64,000 nucleotides of DNA from Sulfurimonas sp. HSL3-7 (GCF_039645985.1 NZ_CP147919.1:1550001-1614000); one strand, 5' to 3'. Positions 9,781-18,276 are shown, counted from the first letter of the stretch. A program made the numbers and translations. Notes: a model not told the origin generated them from the letters alone.

Positions 9781-10662
9781 ATGTCTAAATTAAAATATGC
9801 CCTATTTACCGGTTGTACTGCCAAAGAGTCGACACCTGAACAGATGATGTCGACCCTGGCCGTTGCCGACAAACTCGGTATCGAACTTGTCGAACTTACA
9901 GAAGCCTCTTGCTGCGGTGCTTCCCACCTTCAAGACTATGATGATTTCCTTTCATTGGTTTTGAATGCCCGTAACATCGCCTATGCTGAAAAGCACGGTC
10001 TTACGATGGTGACCATCTGTAACACCTGTCAGCTTAACACGGCGATGACAAAACACCGTCTTGACAACAACGCCGAGCTTAAAGCGCGTGTCAACGAGAA
10101 ACTCGGCGAAGTCGGTCTTGAGTACAAAGGGACGTCACAGATCACCCACTTCCTCTACGCGATCATCGATGACTTCGGTCTTGACAAGATCAAAGAGATG
10201 GTCGTAAAGCCGCTGAGCCAGTTCAACATCGCACCGTTCTACGGCTGTCACAATATCCGCCCTTCTGAACTTCAGAACGAGACGCACAAGACACCTGAGA
10301 GCTCTTACAGACCGACCTCTCTTGATGACCTTATCATCGCTTGCGGCGGCACTAATGTTGATTATGAAGAGAAGAACAAGTGCTGTGGCTTCCATGCAGA
10401 GCTTCAGTCACCTAAAACAGCAGCAACCCTGACAGGGAATGCACTTGCCGGTGCAATGGACCAAAATGCAGACTGGATGGTCACGCCTTGTCCGCTTTGT
10501 CATCTCAAACTTGACACACAGTACCACCACGCTTCCGTAGCGATCGGCCGCGACGTCAAAATGCCGGTACTGCACATGCAGCAGATGGTTGGTCTTGCTC
10601 TCGGCTGTACGCCGGCAGAGCTTGGTCTGCAACACCACGTCTCCAACGTAGATTTCGTATAA
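9781..10662 (+). CDS. sdhE: SdhE/MfrE: HdrB-like cysteine-rich subunit of the fumarate reductase complex
   Basis: 293 residues. Two CCG-type cysteine-rich domains resembling heterodisulfide reductase subunit B: first SCCGASHL with a following CNTC, then GCHNIRP, KCCGFHAEL and CPLCHLKLD. In this complex type it replaces cytochrome b and membrane anchors and is thought to carry the quinone-reactive cluster through amphipathic membrane binding. ATG lies 8 bp after the sdhB stop with an AGGAG site. The last gene of the operon, followed by a UUCG stem-loop. Confidence 0.88.
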   Translation: MSKLKYALFTGCTAKESTPEQMMSTLAVADKLGIELVELTEASCCGASHLQDYDDFLSLVLNARNIAYAEKHGLTMVTICNTCQLNTAMTKHRLDNNAELKARVNEKLGEVGLEYKGTSQITHFLYAIIDDFGLDKIKEMVVKPLSQFNIAPFYGCHNIRPSELQNETHKTPESSYRPTSLDDLIIACGGTNVDYEEKNKCCGFHAELQSPKTAATLTGNALAGAMDQNADWMVTPCPLCHLKLDTQYHHASVAIGRDVKMPVLHMQQMVGLALGCTPAELGLQHHVSNVDFV

Positions 10663-10671
10663 TCTGCGTTT

Positions 10672-10691
10672 TGTATCACTTCGGTGATACA
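10672..10691 (+). terminator. UUCG-capped stem-loop after sdhABE
   Basis: Perfect 8-bp stem TGTATCAC/GTGATACA closed by a TTCG tetraloop, 9 bases after the sdhE stop. Only a weak pyrimidine stretch follows (CCCCTTTC), so it may act as an RNA 3'-end stabiliser as much as a terminator. Confidence 0.55.
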
Positions 10692-10823
10692 CCCCTTTCA
10701 TCCCCTCAGCTTTTTACATTTCCAACTACCCTTTTCTGTCAAAAAAAAGACTAGTATGATTTGCCGCATTGTGCAGCATCACCATCGGTAAAAAGAAGGT
10801 CTGAAGAAGGTTCCCAGCGGGGA

Positions 10824-11306
10824 TCAGCTTTTTTGTAGAATAGCTTCAAAGGCATCGGGATGCAGTGTATCGCCGACGTAGACCACCGCTTCTGCCGCCC
10901 CGGCATTGAGTACCAGCTCGCGGTAGGCCTCTGCCTCATTCTCGCTGACATAGCTTTTCTCAGGGTGGATGATGACCCGCGGGGCGGCGAGTTTGTGTCC
11001 GGAGGGGGCGCTTTTTCGTATAAGCGCACTGAGCACTTTTGACGCCAGTAAAAAGCTGTCGGGGTCATGTTCCAAGGAATCAAACGGTGCCACGACCACC
11101 GAGGGGTCTTCGGGTTTCAGCTCTTGGATCTCCCTGCCGACCGCTGTAATAACGTCGGCAGCGCCCTTTTTTTTGATCGCGAGTATAGGCTCGTCCTCAT
11201 AGCGTATCCCGCCTGGCAGATGGTGGAGGGTGACCTTTCCTCTTCGAAAACGGATATACACGATATGCTCTTCTTTCTGAAAAAGCCCTCTGATCAAACC
11301 AAACAC
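10824..11306 (-). CDS. Short MreB-like (actin-fold) protein
   Basis: About 160 residues from a GTG start at 11306, chosen because it follows GAGGGG and gives the MreB-like N-terminus xFGLIRGLFQK; the frame stays open to a TTG at 11363. The order of segments follows the first half of MreB: a short N-terminal strand region, EDEPILAIKKKG (compare MreB NEPSVVAI), ITAVGREI (AVGxEA), PEDPSVVVAPFD (TPGNIVAIRP), then PRVIIHPEKSYVS and VLNAGAAEAVVY (LNAGAREVYLIEEP). The ATP-binding second half is missing: about 160 residues against about 345. It sits after recR in the mltA-recR operon, linked by context to cell-wall work. Homology is my reading by eye. Confidence 0.55.
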   Translation of the reverse strand: MFGLIRGLFQKEEHIVYIRFRRGKVTLHHLPGGIRYEDEPILAIKKKGAADVITAVGREIQELKPEDPSVVVAPFDSLEHDPDSFLLASKVLSALIRKSAPSGHKLAAPRVIIHPEKSYVSENEAEAYRELVLNAGAAEAVVYVGDTLHPDAFEAILQKS

Positions 11307-11429
11307 CCTTGCCCCTCTTTTCTCAGCAGTGACCGTGCTGTTCGCATGCGTCAACGCTTTCAAAGGGGACCATTCCCCTTTTTACAGCCTGAAGCTGACA
11401 GGCCCGAAAAGCCGTTTCCAAATAACGGA

Positions 11430-11999
11430 TCATACTTTGACTCGGTCCTCGAGTGCCCGTGCAAGCGAAAGCATGTCGATGTTCTCCAGACTCACGCCGG
11501 TCGGGACGCCCTGGGCGATGCGGGTAAAGAAGACATCGTAATCACTCAGCTTGTCTTCGATGTAGAGGATGACCGCGTCATTGGCGATGGAGGGGGTCAA
11601 AGCGAAGACCACCTCGGTGATGCCGCTCTCCACCATCTCCTGAAGGTGCGTTATTGTCAGATCTTCCATGGAGTCCAGGACAAAGTAGCGTCCGTCGAAG
11701 AGACCGTTCTCTTCAAGGGTCAATATATCCTTGGCATTTTCGACAACGCAGAGCAGCTCATGGTTCCGGCTCTCGTCCGAGCAGATGTAGCAGAGCTCGT
11801 CTTCACTCATACCGCCGCAGGAGCGGCACTTTTTAAGGCTGCCGAGCGCATCTTCGATGGCATGGGCGATCTTGAGCGCCGAGAAGTTGTCATTCATGAC
11901 CATGTGGTAGGCCAGGCGGGTCGCCGATTTCTGTCCGATGGTCGGCAACTCTTCCAGGGCATCGACCAGTCGGTTAAATTTATCAAGTGTATTATTCAT
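11430..11999 (-). CDS. recR: Recombination mediator protein RecR
   Basis: 189 residues from the ATG at 11999. RecR acts with RecO/RecF to load RecA on gapped DNA. Features: helix-hairpin-helix near the N-terminus (LPTIGQKSATRLAYH), a C4 zinc finger (CRSCGGMSEDELCYIC), then a Toprim domain (LLCVVENAKDI ... ALTPSIANDAVILYI) ending GVPTGVSLENIDMLSLARAL. The open frame extends 17 codons further upstream into mltA, but family length favours this ATG. No Shine-Dalgarno precedes it; a TAAAAT box lies 7 bases upstream, so it may be translated leaderless in addition to being read from the mltA transcript. Confidence 0.92.
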   Translation of the reverse strand: MNNTLDKFNRLVDALEELPTIGQKSATRLAYHMVMNDNFSALKIAHAIEDALGSLKKCRSCGGMSEDELCYICSDESRNHELLCVVENAKDILTLEENGLFDGRYFVLDSMEDLTITHLQEMVESGITEVVFALTPSIANDAVILYIEDKLSDYDVFFTRIAQGVPTGVSLENIDMLSLARALEDRVKV

Positions 12000-12009
12000 T
12001 ACTGCTATT

Positions 12010-13137
12010 TTAGCGCAGTATGGATGAAGAGTCCATCTTTTCGCCATCATATTTCGGCACCAGCAGGTAGAGCCGGAGCGGCGACTTCAACTCGCCCGCC
12101 AAGAGCTCCGCCTCCCTGCCGAAACCGCAGAAGAGATCGGCCCGTACCGTCCCCTTAATGGCGCCGCCGGTATCTTGTGCGAAGACGATGCGCTGCATCA
12201 GCGGATCGGCCGCAGAGAGAAAGAGCGGATACCCCAGCGGAATCTTCGAACGGTCGACTGCAACGGATCGCATCGGCGTGAGCTCAATGCCCAGCGAACC
12301 CGTTGCCCCCTTACGGCGCTTCTCAAAGAAGACAAAGCTCGGGTTGCTCTCCAGCGTGGCCCGGGCCTCCTCCGGATGTGCCTCCAGCCATCGCCGTATG
12401 TTCTGCAGCGAGATCTTCTCCTGTGCTATCTCCCCGCTTGCCACCAGCGCCTTGCCGACGGAGCGGTAGGGGTGGCCGTTTGTACCGCCGTAACCGACAT
12501 AAAGGGTCTCGTTGTTCTCCAGCAGGATCCTCCCCGACCCCTGTACCTGCAGAAAAAAGCGGTCGACGTCGCTCTCAAGATAGAAGAGCGGCCTCTCCCT
12601 GATGGCCCCGGCGTTGATCTGGCGGCGCGAATAGTAAGGCACTACCCTATTCCCTTCCAGACGCCCCTGCACCCTTTGGTTCTTCAGATCGGGATAGAGT
12701 GCGTCCAGCTTGACGTCAAGCAGGTCGGCAGGCCGGCTGTAGAGCGGGTAGCGGTAACGCCCGCTCCGCTGCAGCGAGCCTTTGAACTGCGGTTCGTAGT
12801 AGCCCGTCAGCAGCTGCTCTTCATCCTTGCCTCCATGCAGCAGGAAAGGACGGAAGTGTTCTTCGAAAAAGGCGCGCCCGTCCGCCGCTTCCTCTGCCTC
12901 TGAACAGAGCTTTTCAAGCCCCGGCACAGGCTTGACAGTGCGGCACTGCTGCCGGAAAAGTTGCAGCGCCTTACCGTGCGCCTCCTCCTGCCACCCTGCA
13001 AGATCGCCGAAGGTGACAAACGTCCCATTGACACGGCTCCACTTCTGCGGCGAGATACTCTGCAACCGTTCCGCACAGCCGCTTATCAGCATCACTGCAG
13101 CAGCAAAAAAGAGGCTTTTTATCAAAGAAGCTGACAT
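12010..13137 (-). CDS. mltA: Membrane-bound lytic murein transglycosylase A (lipoprotein)
   Basis: 375 residues from an ATG preceded by AAGGAGAG; another ATG 24 bases upstream lacks a site. The signal peptide ends in the lipobox LISGC, so it is anchored in the outer membrane. The MltA barrel domain shows LLTGYYEPQFKGS, YYSRRQI and FFLQVQGSGRI, and the C-terminal 3D domain carries VFAQDTGGAIKGTVRADLFCGFG with its three Asp residues. It cleaves peptidoglycan to form 1,6-anhydro-muropeptides. First gene of mltA-recR-MreB-like. Confidence 0.92.
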   Translation of the reverse strand: MSASLIKSLFFAAAVMLISGCAERLQSISPQKWSRVNGTFVTFGDLAGWQEEAHGKALQLFRQQCRTVKPVPGLEKLCSEAEEAADGRAFFEEHFRPFLLHGGKDEEQLLTGYYEPQFKGSLQRSGRYRYPLYSRPADLLDVKLDALYPDLKNQRVQGRLEGNRVVPYYSRRQINAGAIRERPLFYLESDVDRFFLQVQGSGRILLENNETLYVGYGGTNGHPYRSVGKALVASGEIAQEKISLQNIRRWLEAHPEEARATLESNPSFVFFEKRRKGATGSLGIELTPMRSVAVDRSKIPLGYPLFLSAADPLMQRIVFAQDTGGAIKGTVRADLFCGFGREAELLAGELKSPLRLYLLVPKYDGEKMDSSSILR

Positions 13138-13185
13138 CTCTCTCCTTCCGGCGATCGCCATTTACTGTTTCGACCTATCAGATGG

Positions 13186-13191
13186 TATAAT
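13186..13191 (+). promoter_or_regulatory. -10 box upstream of dnaJ
   Basis: TATAAT in GGTATAATTCC, 38 bases before the dnaJ start. It lies in the 92-bp gap between divergent mltA and dnaJ. No heat-shock repressor (HrcA CIRCE) inverted repeat is seen nearby. Confidence 0.5.
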
Positions 13192-13229
13192 TCCGAAAAT
13201 ATTTTACCAAATATCAGAAAGGCAACATA

Positions 13230-14354
13230 TTGGAAGATCTAAGTTATTATGAAATTTTAGAAGTTTCACAAAATGCGGACAAATCAACGATTAAAAAAGC
13301 CTATCGAAAACTGGCAAAACAATACCACCCCGACCGCAATCCCGACGATGCGGAAGCCGAGGCAAAGTTCAAGTACTGCAACGAGGCGTACCAGGTTCTA
13401 AGCGACGACAACCAGCGCGCCATCTATGACCGTTACGGCAAAGAGGGGCTCCAGGGCGGTGCAGGCGGCGCAAGACATGGCGGCGGCTTCGGCGGCTTCG
13501 AAGACCTCGGCAGCATCTTCGAGGAGATGTTCGGCGGCGGTGCCGGCGGCGGACGCCGTTCGCGCGGACCGCAGGAGAAGTACCCGCTCGATATGGCGGT
13601 CGAGATCCGTCTGAGCTTCAAAGAGGCGATCTTCGGCTGCGAAAAAGAGGTCAAGTTTACCTATAAAAAAGCGTGCGAAAGCTGTAACGGGACCGGTGCG
13701 AAAGACGGCAACGTCAAGACCTGTAGCCAGTGCGGCGGCAAGGGCCAGGTCTATGTCCGCCAGGGCTTCATGACCTTCTCGCAGACCTGTCCGGTCTGTC
13801 ACGGCGAAGGGACGATGCCGGGCGAGAAGTGCCCCGACTGTAACGGCAAAGGGTACGAAGAGATCAAAGAGACCGTCACCGTCAAGGTCCCGGCCGGCGT
13901 CGACACCGAGAACCGTCTTCGAGTCTCGGGCAAAGGGAACATCGGCCGAAGTGGCAGCCGCGGCGACCTCTACGTCACCTTCATCGTCGAAGAGGACAAG
14001 ACCTTCATCCGTAACGGCAACGACGTCTATGTCGAAGTACCGGTCTTCTTCACCCAGGCGGTGATGGGCGAGACGATCAAGATACCGTCACTGACCGGCG
14101 AACTCGAGCTCAAGCTCGACATCGGCACGCGCGACAAGCAGCAGTTCACTTTCCGCGGCGAGGGTATCGAAGATGTCCACGGCCACGGCAAAGGCTCGCT
14201 GATCGCACAGGTCAGCCTCACCTACCCTAAAAAGCTGACGGACGACCAGTACGATCTCCTCGACCAGCTCCAGGAGAGCTTCGGCGTGGAGTCAAAACCG
14301 CACGAAAGCCTCTTCGAGTCCGCTTTCGACCGTGTCAAGGGCTGGTTCAAGTAA
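13230..14354 (+). CDS. dnaJ: Chaperone protein DnaJ
   Basis: 374 residues. Full DnaJ architecture: J domain with HPD (YHPDRNP, about residue 33), Gly/Phe-rich linker (about 75-118), four zinc repeats [24 protein letters not shown] and CPDCNGKG, and the C-terminal substrate domain. It stimulates DnaK ATPase and delivers unfolded clients. The start is TTG at 13230 after AAAGG. dnaK and grpE are not adjacent. The gene body is GC-rich, in sharp contrast to the AT-rich cassettes that follow. Confidence 0.95.
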   Translation: MEDLSYYEILEVSQNADKSTIKKAYRKLAKQYHPDRNPDDAEAEAKFKYCNEAYQVLSDDNQRAIYDRYGKEGLQGGAGGARHGGGFGGFEDLGSIFEEMFGGGAGGGRRSRGPQEKYPLDMAVEIRLSFKEAIFGCEKEVKFTYKKACESCNGTGAKDGNVKTCSQCGGKGQVYVRQGFMTFSQTCPVCHGEGTMPGEKCPDCNGKGYEEIKETVTVKVPAGVDTENRLRVSGKGNIGRSGSRGDLYVTFIVEEDKTFIRNGNDVYVEVPVFFTQAVMGETIKIPSLTGELELKLDIGTRDKQQFTFRGEGIEDVHGHGKGSLIAQVSLTYPKKLTDDQYDLLDQLQESFGVESKPHESLFESAFDRVKGWFK

Positions 14355-14389
14355 CCGCTAAATCTTAGCACTTCCCTCTTCACAATGCT

Positions 14390-14578
14390 GACTAAGTCCT
14401 AAAACCGGACTTAGCAGCACATTTTCGTTCAAATAAGTCCATTTCCATTACTTAGTACACATTGTTCATACCTACAATTCCGCATTGATTCTACTTCAAA
14501 TACCGCAACCAGCATTAAAATCATATTTTTTTACAATTTTTCATATGTTCTGCTAAGTCCTATTTTAAGCCTTAGTCG
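14390..14578. repeat. Non-coding 189-bp element bounded by imperfect 29-bp inverted repeats
   Basis: The left arm (14390-14418) and right arm (14550-14578) are reverse complements at 24 of 29 positions; both contain GGACTTAG/CTAAGTCC. Each arm is itself partly palindromic, for example CTAAGTCC-7 nt-GGACTTAG at 14392-14414. A further TAAGTCC (14434) and ACTTAG (14450) lie inside. There is no ORF. It lies between dnaJ and the first cassette. It could be a MITE-like insertion, a dnaJ terminator plus repeat, or part of an attI-like recombination platform; the sequence alone does not decide. Confidence 0.45.
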
Positions 14579-14601
14579 TATAAAATGTGCACCAATAAAT
14601 A

Positions 14602-14786
14602 GTTGTACGTTTCCGCGCAGCGAAAACGTACAACGGCCGGGCTGAGCACTGAACGTGCCACCAACCAATTGTCGTTCTCCGCTACGCTACGAACAACAAT
14701 TGGCAGGAGTCACACACCAAGCCACTATCCAGAAATCAGCAAGCTGATTTATGAAAAGTGACTTACTGGTGCTCAGCCCGGCCGTT
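14602..14786 (+). repeat. ORF-less 185-bp cassette repeat, copy 1
   Basis: First of three identical copies. It begins with an 11-bp inverted repeat (GTTGTACGTTT ... AAACGTACAAC, 14602-14634). An 18-bp GC-rich outer stem follows, AACGGCCGGGCTGAGCAC at its left and GTGCTCAGCCCGGCCGTT at its right, enclosing two hairpins (CCAATTGTCGTTC/GAACAACAATTGG and AAATCAGC-AA-GCTGATTT). The layout is that of a cassette made almost only of a long attC (about 160 bp). The only internal frame is a 16-codon ATG frame crossing its 3' end. Unlike copies 2 and 3 it is not preceded by an attC, so this G^TT may be the attI-side end of the array. Confidence 0.85.
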
Positions 14787-14797
14787 AAGTTCACAAA

Positions 14798-15154
14798 ATG
14801 AAAAAATACAGATTATTAGCAAAACTCTTTCTTGGATTAATTCTACTTGGGCTTCTATGTTTTCAGAGTGCTTTGTATTACGGAAAATCACGAAATACAA
14901 ATGCAGAAGAATCAATGAAATTTTACGTAAAAGAATTAACAGCTTACAAAAAAAGGGAGGGACACTATCCAAGCAGCATTAAGGACATTGCCAATCCACA
15001 TAAAATGGATAAGTTATTTTATCTGTTCCCAACAAGCGAAATAATATATAAGCCTTTGGGTGGTAAATACATTATATACTTCATAGAGTTCCCATTTGGA
15101 CCGGGGCAAGTATATTCCAGTGCAACAGGAGAATGGACTTATGAAGAAATATAA
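14798..15154 (+). CDS. Cassette-encoded small membrane-anchored protein
   Basis: 118 residues. An N-terminal membrane helix (about 8-27, LAKLFLGLILLGLLCFQSA) precedes a short periplasmic domain ending PFGPGQVYSSATGEWTYEEI. The single N-terminal helix followed by a region like KFYVKELTAYKKREGHYPSSI recalls pseudopilin-type proteins. That is only a resemblance. No Shine-Dalgarno precedes the ATG, which lies 14 bases after the cassette breakpoint. Its own attC follows 3 bases after the stop. AT-rich codons mark it as foreign to the flanking chromosome. Confidence 0.6.
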   Translation: MKKYRLLAKLFLGLILLGLLCFQSALYYGKSRNTNAEESMKFYVKELTAYKKREGHYPSSIKDIANPHKMDKLFYLFPTSEIIYKPLGGKYIIYFIEFPFGPGQVYSSATGEWTYEEI

Positions 15155-15157
15155 AGC

Positions 15158-15226
15158 ACTTAACAAATCAGTGGAGCCAATAAATTACCCTACGGGAAAT
15201 TTATTGGCTCATTTTAAACGTTATGC
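15158..15226 (+). other. attC site of the 118-aa cassette
   Basis: R'' ACTTAAC (15158-15164) and R' GTTATGC (15220-15226) enclose the stem GAGCCAATAAATT ... AAATTTATTGGCTC. ACTTAAC is the reverse complement of the cassette's first bases GTTAAGT at 14784, so this attC belongs to the cassette. Length 69 bp, normal for attC. Confidence 0.8.
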
Positions 15227-15238
15227 AAAAGGAAATTA

Positions 15239-16240
15239 ATGAAAAACATCATCTTAATAATAGTTTTTGTTTTGTTTTTTGAATCTCAATCTAAGTCAGA
15301 ACTTTTGGGATTCAACTATGAATGTTTACATGTTGGAACCAATGGAATAACTCAAAAGTACAAAGAAGTTTATGAAGGTGAAACTGTTCATCTCTTTATT
15401 GGGAGTGAAGAAGGTAAAAATGTTGGAGAGAAAAAATATTTCTTTAATGGTTCTGAACTGAAATTAATCAATAAAAAGCCAAATGCTTATGAATATGATG
15501 CAAAAATGCATACTTCTGATCATAAGATTGCATATGTTACTAATTACTCATATGATAGTTTCCCGCAAGACTTTCGTATAAATATTGTAGAGGAAGGACT
15601 TTTATATGATTCTGTTGAATATTATAATTGTTCGAGGAAAAAAGAAATTGATTTAGACAATTTTTTTAAGCAACTAAAATCAAATACTCTTCCTTTTATT
15701 GGTAAAGCCACCTTTAACTTTTCGGGTGGGAATGGCACACAAGAATATATTGAAATCAAAGGAAATAGCGATATCGACTTAGGAAATTGTGGTGTATTTG
15801 GATGTAGCTCATATTACACTGGTAAATATGAATCGGTTATTGAAAATTACTCATTTATAGCTGATGCAGTGCTATGGGTAGATGAGACGGGTAAAATCAG
15901 AAATAAGTGTGATGAATGGGGAGTAGAGAGTGATAAAAATCTCCCATGCAAGCAAAAACTTTCTTTCAATTATAGAGTGGATACAAAAACGGGCGAAGTA
16001 TATATTAATCAGGATATCTTTGATTCATACGCTTACCAAATTCTTGGGGATGAGTATGAGACTTCTTCCGAAGGAAAGATTTTATGGAAGACATCTGATC
16101 TCGTTCAAAAAAGAGACAACCATTCCCAAAAGATCTATTGTATAAAAAATAAAAATATTTGTACAAGCGAAAAAGAAATAGTAGACAGCTTCAAAAAAGA
16201 AAAAGGGCTATCAAACAAACTGGACTATAAGATCAAATAG
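15239..16240 (+). CDS. Cassette-encoded exported protein of unknown function
   Basis: 333 residues with a signal peptide (MKNIILIIVFVLFFESQS). The mature part is rich in aromatic and charged residues and has paired cysteines (CGVFGC, CIKNKNIC). ATG follows AAAAGGAAATTA, one of the few good ribosome sites in the array. I recognise no domain. The cassette's attC has a 5' core (AACTAAC) that does not match its own start (GTTATGC), suggesting a fused cassette. Confidence 0.6.
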   Translation: MKNIILIIVFVLFFESQSKSELLGFNYECLHVGTNGITQKYKEVYEGETVHLFIGSEEGKNVGEKKYFFNGSELKLINKKPNAYEYDAKMHTSDHKIAYVTNYSYDSFPQDFRINIVEEGLLYDSVEYYNCSRKKEIDLDNFFKQLKSNTLPFIGKATFNFSGGNGTQEYIEIKGNSDIDLGNCGVFGCSSYYTGKYESVIENYSFIADAVLWVDETGKIRNKCDEWGVESDKNLPCKQKLSFNYRVDTKTGEVYINQDIFDSYAYQILGDEYETSSEGKILWKTSDLVQKRDNHSQKIYCIKNKNICTSEKEIVDSFKKEKGLSNKLDYKIK

Positions 16241-16267
16241 CTCCTATAGAAAATTAAATGAATGGAC

Positions 16268-16333
16268 AACTAACAACTCATCTCACATAAATAGATGCCA
16301 ACCGGCATGTATTTATGAACTTAAACGTTAGGC
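16268..16333 (+). other. attC site of the 333-aa cassette (core mismatch)
   Basis: R'' AACTAAC (16268-16274) and R' GTTAGGC (16327-16333) with a stem CATAAATA-G-ATGCC-AACC-GGCAT-G-TATTTATG. The R'' would pair with a cassette beginning GTTAGTT, which is how the cassette at 18452 begins, not with this one (GTTATGC). The attC itself looks intact. Confidence 0.7.
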
Positions 16334-16353
16334 CAATGAAGGAGTAATATATC

Positions 16354-18216
16354 TTGTCAAGATTTATATCACCTCCAATAAATCAATTTGAAAAACTGCG
16401 TCAACCACTTACTGATGGTGAACGAATTGTATTTAATCTTTTTAATGATCACTTACCAATTGAATGGGAAATCTATGTACAGCCCCATCTTAATGGGCTA
16501 CGTCCTGACTTTGTTCTTTTACACCCAAAAGTAGGAATTGCTGTTTTTGAAGTAAAAGACTGGAATCTACAAGCAATGAAATACAGTGTTATTGAACGTA
16601 TGGGCAAATCACCCGTACTAGTTGGCGAAAAGGATGGAAAGCAATTCTCATTACAGAGTGAAAACCCAATAGAAAAAATATATAGGTACAAACAGGAAAT
16701 TCACGAATTGTACTGTCCTAGAATTGACGGTAAAGCTGGATTCGCTGCTATCACAGCCGGGGTCATATTTCCTTTTAGTTCAGAAAGTTCGATAAGAAAT
16801 CTTTTTTCTATGAGTTTAAGTTACCGAGGAATGGATCAATGGCCACAATACAATCCATTAACAGGTGTAGATTCTGTCCAATCTGGAAATATAAAATCTA
16901 TATTTCCTGAAAGTGTCAGAAAATACTCAAAATTCATGAACGATGATCTAGCAAAGGATTTGAGAAATTGGTTAGTTGAACCTGATTTTGCTACAACACA
17001 GAGACAGTCACTTGAGCTTGATCGAACACAACTATCATTTGTTAAATCAAGAACTGAATCAGGTTATCGTCGGATAAAGGGGCCTGCAGGGTCAGGAAAA
17101 TCTCTCATATTAGCTTCAAGAGCTGCTGAGTTGCTCGGTGAAGGAAAAGAGGTACTTGTTGTAACATTTAATATTACACTACTTCATTATCTGATGGATG
17201 TTTCAGTTCGTTGGCCACAATCAGGTGGGAAGACACGTAAAGATATTACATGGCTCAATTTCCATTTCTGGTGCAAAAGAGTATGTCAGGAAAATGATTG
17301 TGAAGAAGAGTATAAAGCTCTTTGGTCAGACGATAAGAATGTAAATAAAGTTCTAAGCATTGATTTACCAAATCTTGTCACTTTAATTCTCGATGACCCT
17401 TATTGCGTCACAAAAAAATATGATGCAGTATTAGTTGATGAAGGCCAGGACTTCATGCCTGGTTGGTGGAATGTTTTGAGAAAGGTCTGCAAAGAAGATG
17501 GCGAAATGCTCCTTGTTGCAGATGCAACTCAGGACGTTTATGGTACTGCAAATTCATGGACAGATGAGGCAATGATCGGAGCGGGGTTTCCAGGTGGTAA
17601 ATGGGCTGAACTTAAAATTAGTTATCGACTACCGACGCTGGCTCTTGAATATTGTCGAAAATTTGCAGAACAGTTTTTGCCAAAAGAAAGTGTAAATTTA
17701 CCCATGCCACCACAAGATGAATTAGATCTTTTTCCTTGCACACTCAAATGGGTACATACAAAAATGGAATTTGCAGCTAAAGTATGTCAAGAAGAGTTGT
17801 TTTCACTAGCAATCAATGCAGAACCAGACCTCTTATCTATACCTGATTTAACATTTCTAGCTGACACCAATAAACGAGGTATCGCTGTAGTTTCCGAACT
17901 AGGAGCCAAGGGAGTTAAATCATGCCATACATTTTCTGAAGAGGCTAGTGAGTCAAGAAGAAAAAAAATGGGCTTTTATATGGGAGATGCGCGTATCAAG
18001 GCAACGACACTTCATAGTTTTAAAGGTTGGGAGTCAAGAGCCATTGTGATTTTTATTGGACAATCAGCAGACAAGAAATCATTGGCTCTTATTTATACTG
18101 GATTAACACGTTTGAAAAAACACACAGAGGGAAGTTACTTAACTATTGTTTCGTGTGCAGATGAATTAATGCCATATGGCAAAACATGGCCAAAGTATAT
18201 TGAAAAGATGGCCTAA
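16354..18216 (+). CDS. Cassette-encoded NERD nuclease-helicase protein
   Basis: 620 residues. The N-terminal NERD domain (nuclease-related, PD-(D/E)XK fold) shows RPDFVLLHP with D52 and the catalytic-type FEVKDW (E66, K68). An SF1 UvrD-like helicase follows: Walker A GPAGSGKS (243-250), VLVDEGQDF (Walker B), ADATQDVYG, KISYRLP, then TTLHSFKGWESRAIVIF and YTGLTRLKK near the C-terminus. It should bind and degrade or unwind DNA. Single-chain nuclease-helicases of this kind (for example staphylococcal Nhi) act against phage, so a defence role is a reasonable inference. Start is TTG at 16354, 8 bases after AAGGAG. The largest cassette in the array; its attC begins inside the last codons. Confidence 0.8.
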   Translation: MSRFISPPINQFEKLRQPLTDGERIVFNLFNDHLPIEWEIYVQPHLNGLRPDFVLLHPKVGIAVFEVKDWNLQAMKYSVIERMGKSPVLVGEKDGKQFSLQSENPIEKIYRYKQEIHELYCPRIDGKAGFAAITAGVIFPFSSESSIRNLFSMSLSYRGMDQWPQYNPLTGVDSVQSGNIKSIFPESVRKYSKFMNDDLAKDLRNWLVEPDFATTQRQSLELDRTQLSFVKSRTESGYRRIKGPAGSGKSLILASRAAELLGEGKEVLVVTFNITLLHYLMDVSVRWPQSGGKTRKDITWLNFHFWCKRVCQENDCEEEYKALWSDDKNVNKVLSIDLPNLVTLILDDPYCVTKKYDAVLVDEGQDFMPGWWNVLRKVCKEDGEMLLVADATQDVYGTANSWTDEAMIGAGFPGGKWAELKISYRLPTLALEYCRKFAEQFLPKESVNLPMPPQDELDLFPCTLKWVHTKMEFAAKVCQEELFSLAINAEPDLLSIPDLTFLADTNKRGIAVVSELGAKGVKSCHTFSEEASESRRKKMGFYMGDARIKATTLHSFKGWESRAIVIFIGQSADKKSLALIYTGLTRLKKHTEGSYLTIVSCADELMPYGKTWPKYIEKMA

Positions 18217-18276
18217 CAAAGCAGAGGAGCCAATAAGTCACCTACGGCGACTTATTGCTCATTTCAAACGTTGTAC
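18211..18276 (+). other. attC site of the NERD-helicase cassette
   Basis: R'' GCCTAAC (18211-18217) overlaps the stop codon of the gene. R' is GTTGTAC (18270-18276), and the stem is GAGCCAATAAGTC ... GACTTATTGCTC. GCCTAAC is the exact complement of the cassette's start GTTAGGC. A canonical, apparently functional site. Confidence 0.85.

Noticed and set aside
13192-13229. CIRCE or heat-shock operator before dnaJ
   Set aside because: No 9-bp inverted repeat with the CIRCE sequence is present in the gap.
14602-14786. Group IIC-attC intron or MITE
   Set aside because: Far too short for a group II intron, no reverse transcriptase, and the ends coincide with cassette breakpoints rather than with target duplications.
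14751-14801. 16-codon ATG frame at the end of the 185-bp repeat
   Set aside because: It crosses the breakpoint, so its C-terminus differs in each copy (16, 13 and a longer run), and it has no ribosome site.
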